The position numbers and the translations under genes are program-made. Below, piece by piece: positions 26,524 through 33,981 of a stretch of 49,107 nucleotides of DNA (position 1 is its first letter; each line of letters starts with the position of its first letter). The notes beneath the pieces are model-generated. The model was not told the DNA's origin, searched no databases, and worked only from the letters and a program-made list of their open reading frames with translations. The stretch lies in the NCBI GenBank assembly GCA_009996615.1, contig JAACZU010000022.1, positions 1-49,107 of the forward strand, read 5' to 3'. Origin of the DNA: Rhodanobacteraceae bacterium. Its GTDB lineage: Bacteria; Pseudomonadota; Gammaproteobacteria; Xanthomonadales; Rhodanobacteraceae.

Positions 26524-27222
26524 ATGCGTGAAACAGGTCGGCCGCCGGTGGTCTGCGTGCACGGTGCGGGCGCCGGCGGCTGGGAATGGAGCCTGTGGGC
26601 GCGCGTGCTCGCCGCGCGCGGTTTCGCCGTGCTCGCACCGGACCTGCGCCCGGCCGCCGGCGGCCTCGCCGCGACGCGGTTCGAGCACTACGCCGCGCAG
26701 GTCGTCGCCTGGTGCGGCGGCGCGGGCGAGGCGCCGGTGCTCGTCGGCGCCAGCCTCGGCGGCCTGCTCGCGCTCGCCGTCGCCGCCGCGGTACGGCCGT
26801 CCGCGCTGGTGCTGGTCAACCCGGTGCCGCCGCGCGGCATCGCGCCGCCGCCCGCTGCGCCGCATCCGGCGATCGTGCCGTGGGGCCGCGCGCGTTCGCT
26901 CGCCTCGACCCAGCGCGCATTGCCCGATGCCGACGCCGCCGCCTGCCTGTATGCGTTCCGGCGCTGGCGCGACGAGTCCGGCGCGGTGCTCGACGCCGCC
27001 CGCGGCGGCATCGCCGTCGCACGGCCGGACTGCGCGACCCTGGTGATCGCGAGCGAACGCGACACCGACGTGCCGCTCGCGCACAGCCGCGCGCTGGCCG
27101 CTTCGCTCGCGGCCGATTTCGAAGCGCTGCCCGGCGCCAGCCACGTCGCGCCGCTGCTCGGCCGCATCGCGCCGGACGTGGCCGCGCGCGTGGCCGACTG
27201 GCTCGCAGCGCGCGTGGCCTGA
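26524..27222 (+). CDS. alpha/beta hydrolase
   Basis: Cytoplasmic hydrolase of 232 residues. It shows the oxyanion-hole motif VCVHGAGAGGWEW, the nucleophile elbow GASLGG with the catalytic Ser near residue 77, an acidic residue in IASERDTDVP, and the catalytic His in GASHVAPL. The cap region is short. Residue spacing resembles esterases and epoxide-hydrolase-type members, but the substrate cannot be read. It diverges from the EF-G-like gene. A run of intergenic repeats follows it. Confidence 0.88.
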   Translation: MRETGRPPVVCVHGAGAGGWEWSLWARVLAARGFAVLAPDLRPAAGGLAATRFEHYAAQVVAWCGGAGEAPVLVGASLGGLLALAVAAAVRPSALVLVNPVPPRGIAPPPAAPHPAIVPWGRARSLASTQRALPDADAAACLYAFRRWRDESGAVLDAARGGIAVARPDCATLVIASERDTDVPLAHSRALAASLAADFEALPGASHVAPLLGRIAPDVAARVADWLAARVA

Positions 27223-27853
27223 GCCGCTTTAGCCCTCCCCTTCAAGGGGGTGAGCCGGGCTTTCGATCGCTGCCGTCGGGCAGCGATCGCCGGCGAACGG
27301 CCGCACAGGGATGTGCGGACCGGGCGTGCGAGCGCAGGATGCGCGAGGGGTTGGGTGGGGCCGCTTTAGCCCTCCCCTTCAAGGGGGGGGATGGTGTTCG
27401 GTTTTCGCGTAACCGTTTCTGCAAAAACCGACCCGCGTCCCTGCGTTTTCCGCTCGCATCCCTGCGAGCGGGTTACTTCTCTTTGCTTGGCCATCGCACT
27501 GACGATCGTTCGGTACAAGCATCCATCCCTGGGGCGCCTGCCGCTCGACATCCCTGTCTCGCCCTCAGCCGCCTGAGGGCGGCTTCGACCCCAACAGCGG
27601 CGCCCTCCGGGCATCCTGCCCTGCGGGTGCGTGGTCGCCGGCCGGGGTTCGCCGACGGCACCTCCGTGTGCCGACGGCGAACGCGCGCGCATCGTGCGCG
27701 CGCCCCTGCGGGCTGATCCGTCCGGCGCCCACCGCCGCTGAAAGGGGACCCGGTAAAGCAGCGCGCTCCTGCGCGCAGAAGCACAAGCAAAGCCAACGGC
27801 ATCAGCGAACGACCGCGGTAGAGTGCGATCCAAGTGTTTCTGCAAACACCCTC
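27223..27853. repeat. intergenic region with CCCTCCCC repeats and a 37-bp shared segment
   Basis: This gene-free stretch carries two copies of the TTAGCCCTCCCCTTCAAGGG element (27229-27250 and 27366-27405). The second extends into GGATGGTGTTCGGTTTT, as at 37061-37075. 27761-27797 is the counterpart of 6086-6122. Around 27470-27495 there is half of a GGGTTACTTCTCTTTGCTTGGCC-type element often seen downstream of genes in this group. No protein-coding frame is supported. Confidence 0.75.
27834..27849 (-). terminator. hairpin downstream of the VOC gene
   Basis: GTGTTT (27834-27839) and AAACAC (27844-27849) form a 6-bp stem with a 4-base loop, 4 bp after the VOC stop codon. No long T-tract follows on the minus strand, so function as a terminator is only possible. 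Confidence 0.4.
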
Positions 27854-28276
27854 TCAGCCCGGCAGCTCGGCGGGCGGACTCGCCGCCGCCGGATCCATCC
27901 AGACCATCCCCCACATGTGCCCGTCGGGGTCGGCGAGGTCGCGGCTGTACATGAAGCCGAGGTCCTCGGCCGGGTTCACGTCGGCTTGCCCCCCGTGCGC
28001 CGCGGCGGCGCGGTTCATCGCATCGACGGCATCGCGGCTGTCCATCGACAGCGAGAGCATCGAGCCGCTCGTCCCGGCCGGCGGGAACGGCCGCTGCGTG
28101 AACGTGCGCCACTTGGCATGCGTGATCAGCATCGCGTGGATCGCCTCGCTCCACACCATGCAGACGGCGGTGTCGTCGCTGAAGCGCGGGTTCTGCTCGA
28201 ATCCGAGGGCCTTGTAGAACGCGATCGAGGCCGTGAGGTCGCTGACCGGCAGGCTCACGAAGATCATCTTTGTCAT
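27854..28276 (-). CDS. VOC (glyoxalase/bleomycin-resistance) family protein
   Basis: A 140-residue protein of the vicinal-oxygen-chelate superfamily with the typical beta-alpha-beta-beta-beta repeat. The N-terminal segment reads MIFVSLPVSDLTASIAFYKALGF and the C-terminal segment RDLADPDGHMWGMVWMD. The DGHMWG motif and His/Glu-rich strands are characteristic of the extradiol-dioxygenase-like/PhnB-like group. The substrate is unknown. The ATG at 28276 has AGGAAG upstream and starts the domain directly. The upstream 228 bp to the next gene show no other feature. Confidence 0.88.
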   Translation of the reverse strand: MTKMIFVSLPVSDLTASIAFYKALGFEQNPRFSDDTAVCMVWSEAIHAMLITHAKWRTFTQRPFPPAGTSGSMLSLSMDSRDAVDAMNRAAAAHGGQADVNPAEDLGFMYSRDLADPDGHMWGMVWMDPAAASPPAELPG

Positions 28277-28504
28277 GGGGTCTTCCTGTTGTTGTCCGAG
28301 GGGCCGACGCCTCCGCGCTGGGGGAGGCTCCACCCGTACGACGATCGATCGCCGCCCGAATCGACAACCGCGGGTCGATCGCGCCGGTGTCCGCGATCAG
28401 GTCGGTGCCGCCGCGCGTGCGCACCGCGGCTCTCCGCAGCGCGATTTAACGGCGCTTTAGCGCGCGCTGATTATGCTGCCGCGACTCCGCTATTCATCGA
28501 CACC

Positions 28505-29254
28505 TTGCCGAGCCCGCGCCCGCCGTCCCCGCCGCCACCGCCGTCGTCCGATCGACCGTCGCTGTCGCAGCCGGCCGCGTTGCATTTCGCGACCGACGAC
28601 CTGCCGTGGCAGCGCAGCCTGCGCTGGAGCGAGCCGCCGCGCGACCGCCGCCTGTTGTGGCTGGGCGGCCTGTTCGCGTTGCTGATCACGCTGGCCGAAC
28701 TCGGCGGCTTCGCGATCGCCATGCGCGATTTCCGCGCGCTGCGGCCGCGCCCGTCGCCGCCGATCCAGGTCTCGCTGATCGTGCCGTTCGAGCAGCTGCC
28801 GCCACCGCCGCCCGAGCCGGAGCCGCCGATCGTGGCGCGTTCGAGCCGCATCGCGATCGCCCCGCCCGAGGTCAAGACCACGCCGCCACCGCCGCGCCCG
28901 GCCGAATCGGCCACGACCACGCAGGGGCGCCTCGGCAGCGCCGGCGCCGCCGCGCCGCAGTTGTTCAACCCGGACGGCTCGATCCGCCTCGGTGGCGGTG
29001 GCGCGCCGAGCCTGCCGAAGGCGCCAGCCAACCCGCGCGAAGCGGCCAAGGCGCGCTGGGCCGAGATCGAAGCGCGCGGCAACCCGCTCGACTGCCGCAA
29101 GACGCGCTTCGCCAAGGCGTTCGCGCCGGACGAGTCGGTTGGCAACGGCATCGCGCGCAAGTACCTCAAGTGGGTCGGCCTGGCCGACATGGGCGCGATC
29201 GCGCATGACAACGCCAAGCGCGCCCAAGCGGGTGGGTGCGAGCCGGCGGAGTAG
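28505..29254 (+). CDS. proline-rich single-span membrane protein, function unknown
   Basis: The product is about 249 residues. An N-terminal cytoplasmic segment is followed by one transmembrane helix (about residues 58-80, LLWLGGLFALLITLAELGG). Next comes a Pro-rich linker (PPPPPEPEPPI) typical of periplasm-spanning TonB-like proteins, then a C-terminal domain of about 95 residues (REAAKARWAEIEARGNPLDC and KYLKWVGLAD) with a conserved Cys pair. No TonB fold is recognisable. No ATG is in frame near the N-terminus. TTG at 28505 or TTG at 28580 are candidate starts, so the 5' end is uncertain. The C-terminal domain is duplicated just downstream. Confidence 0.7.
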   Translation: MPSPRPPSPPPPPSSDRPSLSQPAALHFATDDLPWQRSLRWSEPPRDRRLLWLGGLFALLITLAELGGFAIAMRDFRALRPRPSPPIQVSLIVPFEQLPPPPPEPEPPIVARSSRIAIAPPEVKTTPPPPRPAESATTTQGRLGSAGAAAPQLFNPDGSIRLGGGGAPSLPKAPANPREAAKARWAEIEARGNPLDCRKTRFAKAFAPDESVGNGIARKYLKWVGLADMGAIAHDNAKRAQAGGCEPAE

Positions 29255-29267
29255 GGACGAGGGGGCT

Positions 29268-29305
29268 TAAGTGAACCTGACCCCGTTTCGGACCCCGTTT
29301 CGCAG
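29268..29305. repeat. AAGTGAACCTGACCCCGTTT repeat at the duplication joint
   Basis: The AAGTGAACCTGACCCCGTTT element is followed by a second GGACCCCGTTTCG. It sits exactly between the full gene and its partial duplicate, and the same element recurs at 29681-29762. This class of sequence is common beside mobile elements in gammaproteobacteria. Confidence 0.75.
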
Positions 29306-29596
29306 TTGTTCAACCCGGACGGCTCGATCCGCCTCGGCGGCGGCGCTCCGACCCTGCCGAAGGCCCCCACGAATCCGCGTGAAGCCGCCAAGGCGCGCTG
29401 GGCCGAGATCGAAGCGCGCGGCAACCCGCTCGACTGCCAGAAGACGCGTTTCGCCCAGGCGTTCGCGCCCGACGAATCGGCCGGCACCGGCGTCGCGCGC
29501 AAGTACCTGAAGTGGATAGGCCTGGCCGACCCGGAAGTGATCGCTCGCGAGCACGCAAGGCGCGCCGAAGCGGGTGGTTGCGAGCCGGTGAAGTAG
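29306..29596 (+). pseudogene. partial tandem duplicate of the proline-rich protein's C-terminal domain
   Basis: The frame encodes about 96 residues, LFNPDGSIRLGG through GGCEPVK, matching residues about 153-249 of the upstream protein at roughly 85-90% identity by eye. It lacks the transmembrane helix and linker. Only a TTG codon (29306) could start it and there is no ribosome binding site, so it is most likely a duplicated gene fragment. The substitutions (for example CRKTRF to CQKTRF) keep the frame open, which suggests recent origin or some selection. A read-through product is not excluded. Confidence 0.7.
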
Positions 29597-29653
29597 GGCG
29601 GCGGGAGTGGGGTGTTTCCGTCGGGAGGTACAGGGGTACGGACGGACAAGAAT

Positions 29654-29762
29654 GGGGTCGGGTTGACTTCATGAAAGACGGTAAGTAAACCTGACCCCGT
29701 TCTTTGCGTTCTTTGTGACCCCGTTCTTTAAAAGACGGTAAGTGAACCTGATCCCGTTCTTT
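29654..29762. repeat. palindromic and direct AAGTRAACCTGAYCCCGTTCTTT repeats
   Basis: GGGGTCGGGTTGACTT (29654-29669) is inverted relative to AAGTAAACCTGACCCC (29683-29698), with two mismatches, forming a hairpin. A 32-bp direct repeat beginning AAAGACGGTAAGT occurs at 29674-29705 and 29731-29762 with two mismatches. No transposase lies beside it. Confidence 0.85.
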
Positions 29763-29976
29763 GCCACAAGCCGGGCACGCGAGCCGGCTGGCCGTATTGT
29801 CGATCTGGAACACGATCACGCCTTCCACCGGGCGGAAGGCGACGTCGATCACGCGCTAGGGCGGCTACAATCCGAGAGCTTGGATAAAGAGGGTTCCATC
29901 CATGCGGCGTGCCTTCAAGCACCAGCCCGCCGCAACATCAGCGGGTCGTCAACCACACGGAACGCGAGAGAGTCCT
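29763..29976. other. intergenic region at the cassette-array border
   Basis: On the minus strand, 29763-29852 contains a short open segment (VIDVAFRPVEGVIVFQIDN, then CPACG) that looks like a fragment of a real protein cut off by the repeats at 29762; its family is unknown. At 29947-29977 the minus strand reads SLAFRVVDDP-like codons resembling the end of the 17-340 frame. Confidence 0.45.
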
Positions 29977-29988
29977 GTTAGGGCGCAA

Positions 29989-30498
29989 TTACGTAGAGCT
30001 TTTGCGTGAAAATTTGGACGTCATCCTGTCGATCAATCGTCCCGTTGAAGTTTGACATGCGTATTCCATAGTGGATTCACCAGGTGTGTTCGGTGTAATT
30101 ATTTCAAGTGGCTCTTCTGGAATATTTATTCGTGTTTTGTCACTGTAATATTTGGTGATATTAATGAATTGGCTCTTTCTTCCATTGCAGTCGATCCTTA
30201 TAAGGGAGTCGGCCCAAACCAGATACGCTTTGCTTGGAAAGCTTGTGCGCGCATATTCTATAAAGTCAGCGGTTGGCACAATCTTCACTTTGATAATTAC
30301 AAATTCTCCATCTTTCCTAACGGAATTTGCGTCTATCCAAAGATTCGCGTCACTTGATCCTGGAATAATTTTCCAGCTTTCACCTTTAGAGTCTAAAAAT
30401 ATCAACTTATACCCTTGAAAGAGAATTAATAGGAACATCAAGGAGCCGACGGCCATAAGAAAATTGTCGAGCATACTGCTCGTGCGGTTGGACATCAT
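29989..30498 (-). CDS. membrane-anchored Adhesin_E-like protein, integron cassette gene
   Basis: A 169-residue protein with one N-terminal transmembrane anchor (about 11-34, FLMAVGSLMFLLILFQGYKL), followed by a soluble domain. That domain reads SWKIIPGSS, LWIDANSVRKDG, and a Cys-containing strand IRIDCNGRKSQF, and resembles the surface-adhesin E-like fold (strand, then an 'iD..S..r.g' motif, then a cysteine). That assignment is tentative. AAAAGGAG precedes the ATG at 30498, placed just after the cassette core site. Base composition is much more AT-rich than core genes here, showing foreign origin. The stop codon is 4 bp from the core sequence GTTAGGGCGC at 29977-29986. Confidence 0.75.
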   Translation of the reverse strand: MMSNRTSSMLDNFLMAVGSLMFLLILFQGYKLIFLDSKGESWKIIPGSSDANLWIDANSVRKDGEFVIIKVKIVPTADFIEYARTSFPSKAYLVWADSLIRIDCNGRKSQFINITKYYSDKTRINIPEEPLEIITPNTPGESTMEYACQTSTGRLIDRMTSKFSRKSST

Positions 30499-30513
30499 TG
30501 ATTCTCCTTTTGC

Positions 30514-30571
30514 GCCCTAATGCTGGAATTGAGCGGCGGCGGAGCCGTCCGCCTCGAATGATTGGTTAGGC
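30514..30571 (-). other. attC site between the two cassettes
   Basis: On the minus strand the site runs from GCCTAAC (30571-30565, RYYYAAC) to ATTAGGGC (30521-30514), a slightly degenerate GTTRRRY box. The inner stem is GGCGGA/TCCGCC with a GCCG loop. The stop codon of the upstream gene (TAA at 30566-30568) lies in the first core site and the next gene begins 16 bp after the second, which is the usual cassette geometry. Confidence 0.82.
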
Positions 30572-31291
30572 TAACTCGCCGGTAAGCATTGCATTCATGA
30601 AGTCAACGGTGTGCTGGTACTTTGCTTTGACGTCTGGTGGCTGCAGATTGAAGTCGCCAAAGGTTGAGCGAAATGCTTCATAGAACTGCTCTGCCGTTAA
30701 GGGCGCGGAAACAGTCATATCGTTTTGAACGGCAGCAGGCCAGTTGACTGCGTGGCCTTCGATTGTGCCGGTCTTTACTGGTATTGACCAAGGCACGATG
30801 AGATTCTTGTTATCGCTGGTCATGCCAAGTGCCGCGGCACGACCAACGGCGGAGGGGCAAGCCACGATCCCGAGCCATTGCGCCGACTCCCCGTGCCGAT
30901 ACGCTTCAATAAGCGCCGGGCCGGCATACATTGACTTTGGTTGATTGATGAAGAATGTGCCATAAGCTACGGCTGCCCTCACGGGAACACATTTTACCAA
31001 TGCCCTGTGAAAAAGAGTGACGACGGCAACAATTAGAGAACGAAGCGATAGATCAGAATCATCGATGGTGAAGAGCACAATCGTGTCGGAAAACATCACC
31101 GAACCGACCTTCTCGGGTAAGGCAACCCGAGCGCCAGCATCCTTAAACTCAAGCTCATAGCCGTTAACGGTTTCTAGACATTCAACGAGCCCTGAAAGCA
31201 AGTTCCAAGCTGCCTCAGCATCTTGCTCGACGAGCGTCGACATTCCCAGAATGTCGATGTGAGCAACGAATCTTTTGTCGTTTGCGGGCAT
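30566..31291 (-). CDS. class III nucleotidyl cyclase-like protein, integron cassette gene
   Basis: Soluble protein of 241 residues with the outline of a class III cyclase catalytic domain: FVAHIDILGMSTLV with Asp13 at the first metal position, VMFSDTIVLF with Asp69 at the second, VPVRAAVAYGTFF corresponding to the Gly-bearing strand, and YAGPALIEAYRHGES for the following helix. Spacing of the aspartates (56) is longer than in classical adenylate cyclases (about 44). Related proteins include the pyrimidine cyclases of Pycsar anti-phage systems, but base-selecting residues cannot be assigned by eye and no cNMP-sensing effector is adjacent. It may be an active signalling enzyme or a binding homologue. 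The ATG at 31291 lies 60 bp after a GTTAGAC core site. Confidence 0.65.
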   Translation of the reverse strand: MPANDKRFVAHIDILGMSTLVEQDAEAAWNLLSGLVECLETVNGYELEFKDAGARVALPEKVGSVMFSDTIVLFTIDDSDLSLRSLIVAVVTLFHRALVKCVPVRAAVAYGTFFINQPKSMYAGPALIEAYRHGESAQWLGIVACPSAVGRAAALGMTSDNKNLIVPWSIPVKTGTIEGHAVNWPAAVQNDMTVSAPLTAEQFYEAFRSTFGDFNLQPPDVKAKYQHTVDFMNAMLTGELA

Positions 31292-31657
31292 GCTGATTCT
31301 TAGCCTAGCTACTATTCGGTTGTGAAATGAGGTGTAAGTCCGCAGTCTAACCCAGACCCGCGGACGCAGGTCGTTGGTGATGTTCTTCAGAAATCATCGG
31401 CTCCTCTCAGCCGCGCCGTCTAATTCTGCCGCCTAATCCCGCAGCCTTTCCCCGCTACGGCACTGGCCCCTCAAGCGATCCTCTCATTCAAAGTCCAGAC
31501 CGGCAAGTCAACATCAGGTGCCGTGCGGAGCATTGGGACCCCATGGAGCCACCGCACCGCACCAGCACCCGCCCGCCCTCGTGCTACGCTGCTACCGACC
31601 CTCTCCGGCGCCGCGCGCCGCAATGTTTTCGAGGGACCTACCGGTGGCTCGCAAGGC
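31292..31657. other. array upstream border with GTTAGAC core site; otherwise gene-free
   Basis: On the minus strand GTTAGAC (31351-31345) fits the GTTRRRY core and is enclosed by GTCCGC/GCGGAC arms (31338-31343 and 31360-31365), so it may be an attI-like or degenerate attC boundary. Further core-like GTCTAAT and GCCTAAT boxes are at 31418-31424 and 31431-31437. From 31440 to 31657 there is no supported feature. Confidence 0.5.
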
Positions 31658-33082
31658 ATGCAGGATCGTGATGTACCGCTGTGCGTGGATCTGGACGGCA
31701 CGCTGATCCATTCGGATCTGCTGGCCGAGTCGGCGTTCGCGCTGCTGCGGCGCAATCCGCTGTATCTGGTCTGCTTCGTGTTCTGGCTGGCGCGCGGGCG
31801 TGCGCGGCTGAAGCGCGAGATCGCCGCGCGCGTGACGCTCGACGTGACGCGCCTGCCGTACGACCGGCGCGTGTTGGCGTGGCTGGACGAGCAGGCGGAT
31901 GGGCGCCGGCGCGTGCTATGCACGGCCTCGGATGCGCAGCTTGCGAGCGCGGTTGCGGCGCACCTGGGCCGCTTCGACGAGACGTTCGGCAGCGACGGCG
32001 TGCGCAACCTCGGCGGGCGGCACAAGCGCGCGTTGCTGAGCGAGCGCTTCGGCCGCGGCGGGTTCGACTACGTCGGCAATGCGCGCACGGACCTGGTGGT
32101 GTGGGCGCACGCGCGCCGCGCGATCGTCGCGAATGCGCCGGCCGGCGTGGTGCGCGCGGCGCACGCGACGTGCGAGGTCGAGCGCGTGTTCGAGCGCCGC
32201 GGCGGCGCGTGGCGCGCCTGGCTGGCCGCGCTACGCCTGCACCAGTGGGCGAAGAACCTGCTCGTGTTCGTGCCGCTGGTCGCCGCGCACGTGGTGTTCG
32301 TGCCGGACCTCGCGCTGCGCACGCTCGTCGCGTTCCTCGCGTTCGGCCTGTGCGCCTCGGGCGCCTACGTCGTCAACGACCTGTTCGACCTCGATGCGGA
32401 CCGCCGCCATCCGCGCAAGCAGCACCGTCCGTTCGCGGCCGGGCGCCTGCCGCTGGCCGCCGGCCTCGTCGCCGCGCCGCTGCTGACCGCGGCGGCGTTC
32501 GCGGTCGCGTTCGCGCTGTCGCCCGGCTTCGCGCTGGTGCTGGCGATCTACGCGGTGACGACGCTGGCCTATTCGCTCGCGTTCAAGCGCGTGGCGATGC
32601 TCGACGTGGTCGTGCTGGCCGGGCTGTACACGGTGCGCATCTTTGGCGGCGCGGTCGCGATCGCGGTGCCGGTGTCGTCATGGCTGCTCGCGTTCGCGAT
32701 GTTCCTGTTCCTGAGCCTGGCGATGGTCAAGCGCTACACCGAGGTGCGCCGCGTCGCCGCAAGCGAGGAGACGCAGGTGGCCGGGCGCGGCTACGGCGTG
32801 GGCGACCTCGGCCTGATCCAGTCGCTCGGCACGACCAGCGGCTACCTCAGCGCGTTCGTGCTCGCGTTGTACGTCGACAGCACCAAGGCCGAGGCGCTGT
32901 ACCGCCACCATGCGGTGCTGTGGCTGCTGGTACCGATGCTGCTGTACTGGATCGGCCGCGTCTGGCTGCTGGCCGGGCGCGGGCACCTGCACGACGACCC
33001 AGTCGTGTTCGCGCTGACCGACAAGGTCAGCCTCGGCGTGCTGGCCGCGTTCGTCGCGGTGGTGGCGCTGGCAGCGGCGTAA
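31658..33082 (+). CDS. HAD phosphatase-UbiA prenyltransferase fusion protein
   Basis: Protein of 474 residues with two domains. The first 190 residues are a HAD-like phosphatase with the nucleophile motif CVDLDGTLIHSD and the threonine/serine motif VLCTASD. The remainder is a polytopic UbiA prenyltransferase with the first aspartate-rich motif NDLFDLDADRRHP. Typical UbiA substrates are polyprenyl phosphates; HAD-UbiA fusions are linked to decaprenyl-phosphoribose-type lipid-sugar synthesis, where a UbiA enzyme makes 5-phosphoribosyl-1-phosphoryl-polyprenol and a phosphatase removes the 5-phosphate. That pathway assignment is inference. The ATG at 31658 starts directly before the HAD motif. 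No partner oxidoreductase gene is adjacent. Confidence 0.88.
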   Translation: MQDRDVPLCVDLDGTLIHSDLLAESAFALLRRNPLYLVCFVFWLARGRARLKREIAARVTLDVTRLPYDRRVLAWLDEQADGRRRVLCTASDAQLASAVAAHLGRFDETFGSDGVRNLGGRHKRALLSERFGRGGFDYVGNARTDLVVWAHARRAIVANAPAGVVRAAHATCEVERVFERRGGAWRAWLAALRLHQWAKNLLVFVPLVAAHVVFVPDLALRTLVAFLAFGLCASGAYVVNDLFDLDADRRHPRKQHRPFAAGRLPLAAGLVAAPLLTAAAFAVAFALSPGFALVLAIYAVTTLAYSLAFKRVAMLDVVVLAGLYTVRIFGGAVAIAVPVSSWLLAFAMFLFLSLAMVKRYTEVRRVAASEETQVAGRGYGVGDLGLIQSLGTTSGYLSAFVLALYVDSTKAEALYRHHAVLWLLVPMLLYWIGRVWLLAGRGHLHDDPVVFALTDKVSLGVLAAFVAVVALAAA

Positions 33083-33101
33083 CCGTCCGCCGCGCGGGCA
33101 C

Positions 33102-33130
33102 AAAAAAACCGGCCTGCGGGCGCAGGCCGG
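33102..33130 (-). terminator. intrinsic terminator of the outer-membrane protein gene
   Basis: A GC-rich stem (CCGGCCTGC with GCAGGCCGG, 33109-33130) is followed on the minus strand by seven T residues (33108-33102). It lies about 70 bp past the stop of the convergent minus-strand gene. Confidence 0.9.
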
Positions 33131-33200
33131 GAGATCGCATCCTTGCCCTGTGACTCCGTTGGGGAGTGGGGGAGCGCGCCATCCGTGGCGCGGAATGTCA

Positions 33201-33782
33201 TCAGAAGCGGTATTCGGCGCTGACCGAGATCAGGTCCGGGCTGATCTTCAGGCTGTTCTTGTCGGCCTTGTAGTAGTCGTAGTTCAGGCCGAGGCTGAAG
33301 TTGTTGTTGAAGTCGTAGCCGAAACCAGCACCGGCGTACCACTTGTTGCTGGTGTCGTCGACCAGCACCGGCACGCCTGCGCCGTTCAGGTAACCGCCGC
33401 GGATGTCGGCGCGGAAGTAGCCGGCGCGACCGCTCAGGTACCAGTTGTCGGTCACGTTGTAGTGGCCGTTCACGCCGAGGTTCCAGCCCTTGACCTTGGC
33501 ATCGCCCAGGCCGAGGTTGCTGAAGGCCGCTTCCGGCGAGACGCTGCCGAGCTTGGCGTAACCGCCTTCGACACCGAGCAGGAAGTTCGGCGCCACAGCC
33601 CAGCGATAGCCGACGTTCGCGGCATAACCCGTGTCATTGTCGTCATAGGCACCGTCGCTGAGGCTCGAGCGGCCGATGTTGCCGTTGACGAAGAAACCAC
33701 CGGTGTTGTCGGCCGCGTGGGCGGCCGGAAGGGCAGCGAAACCGGCGGTGGCGAGGGCAATAGCGAGCAGCGTGTTCTTCAT
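33201..33782 (-). CDS. outer-membrane beta-barrel protein (OmpA/OmpX-like)
   Basis: Outer-membrane protein of 193 residues: a clear signal peptide (about 1-23, LPAAHAAD), then alternating amphipathic strands (GFFVNGNIG, GYRWAVAPNFLLGVEGGYAKL, WYLSGRAGYFRADI, WYAGAGFGYDFNNNFSLGLNYDYY) and a terminal SAEYRF with the C-terminal Phe recognised by the BAM complex. The predicted eight-strand barrel is of the OMP_b-brl family. The function is unknown; such proteins often mediate adhesion or stress protection. GGAGT precedes the ATG at 33782. Upstream 33783-33981 must contain the promoter, but no clear consensus was read. Confidence 0.9.
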   Translation of the reverse strand: MKNTLLAIALATAGFAALPAAHAADNTGGFFVNGNIGRSSLSDGAYDDNDTGYAANVGYRWAVAPNFLLGVEGGYAKLGSVSPEAAFSNLGLGDAKVKGWNLGVNGHYNVTDNWYLSGRAGYFRADIRGGYLNGAGVPVLVDDTSNKWYAGAGFGYDFNNNFSLGLNYDYYKADKNSLKISPDLISVSAEYRF

Positions 33783-33981
33783 GGTTCTACTCCAACAGCT
33801 TGATTTGTCAGGGGGCATGGCACGTCACAGGTGCCGGGTCTTTTGACTTCCCCGGCCATCGATCGGTTCGACGGGCCGGTGGCGGACTTAAGATGGGATT
33901 CAGCCCTGCAATTTCAATACTGTGGAGTTCAGTAACGGTTTGGGTTCCCTGTGCTTGGGCTTTTGCGGCTGCGTCCCCCAC

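Noticed and set aside
27223..27853. Plus-strand open frames running from about 27668 into the proline-rich protein
   Set aside because: The upstream part translates repeat and non-coding DNA with no family character. Only the segment from about 28505 looks like protein.
29763..29922. A possible small gene for VIDVAFRPVEGV... on the minus strand
   Set aside because: The protein-like segment is cut by repeat sequence after about 30 codons and runs into read-through of the repeat. It is at most a fragment of an unknown gene.
29989..31291. A complete Pycsar anti-phage system
   Set aside because: The cyclase-like gene is plausible, but the adjacent protein shows no cyclic-nucleotide-binding or TIR domain. 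A full system cannot be claimed.
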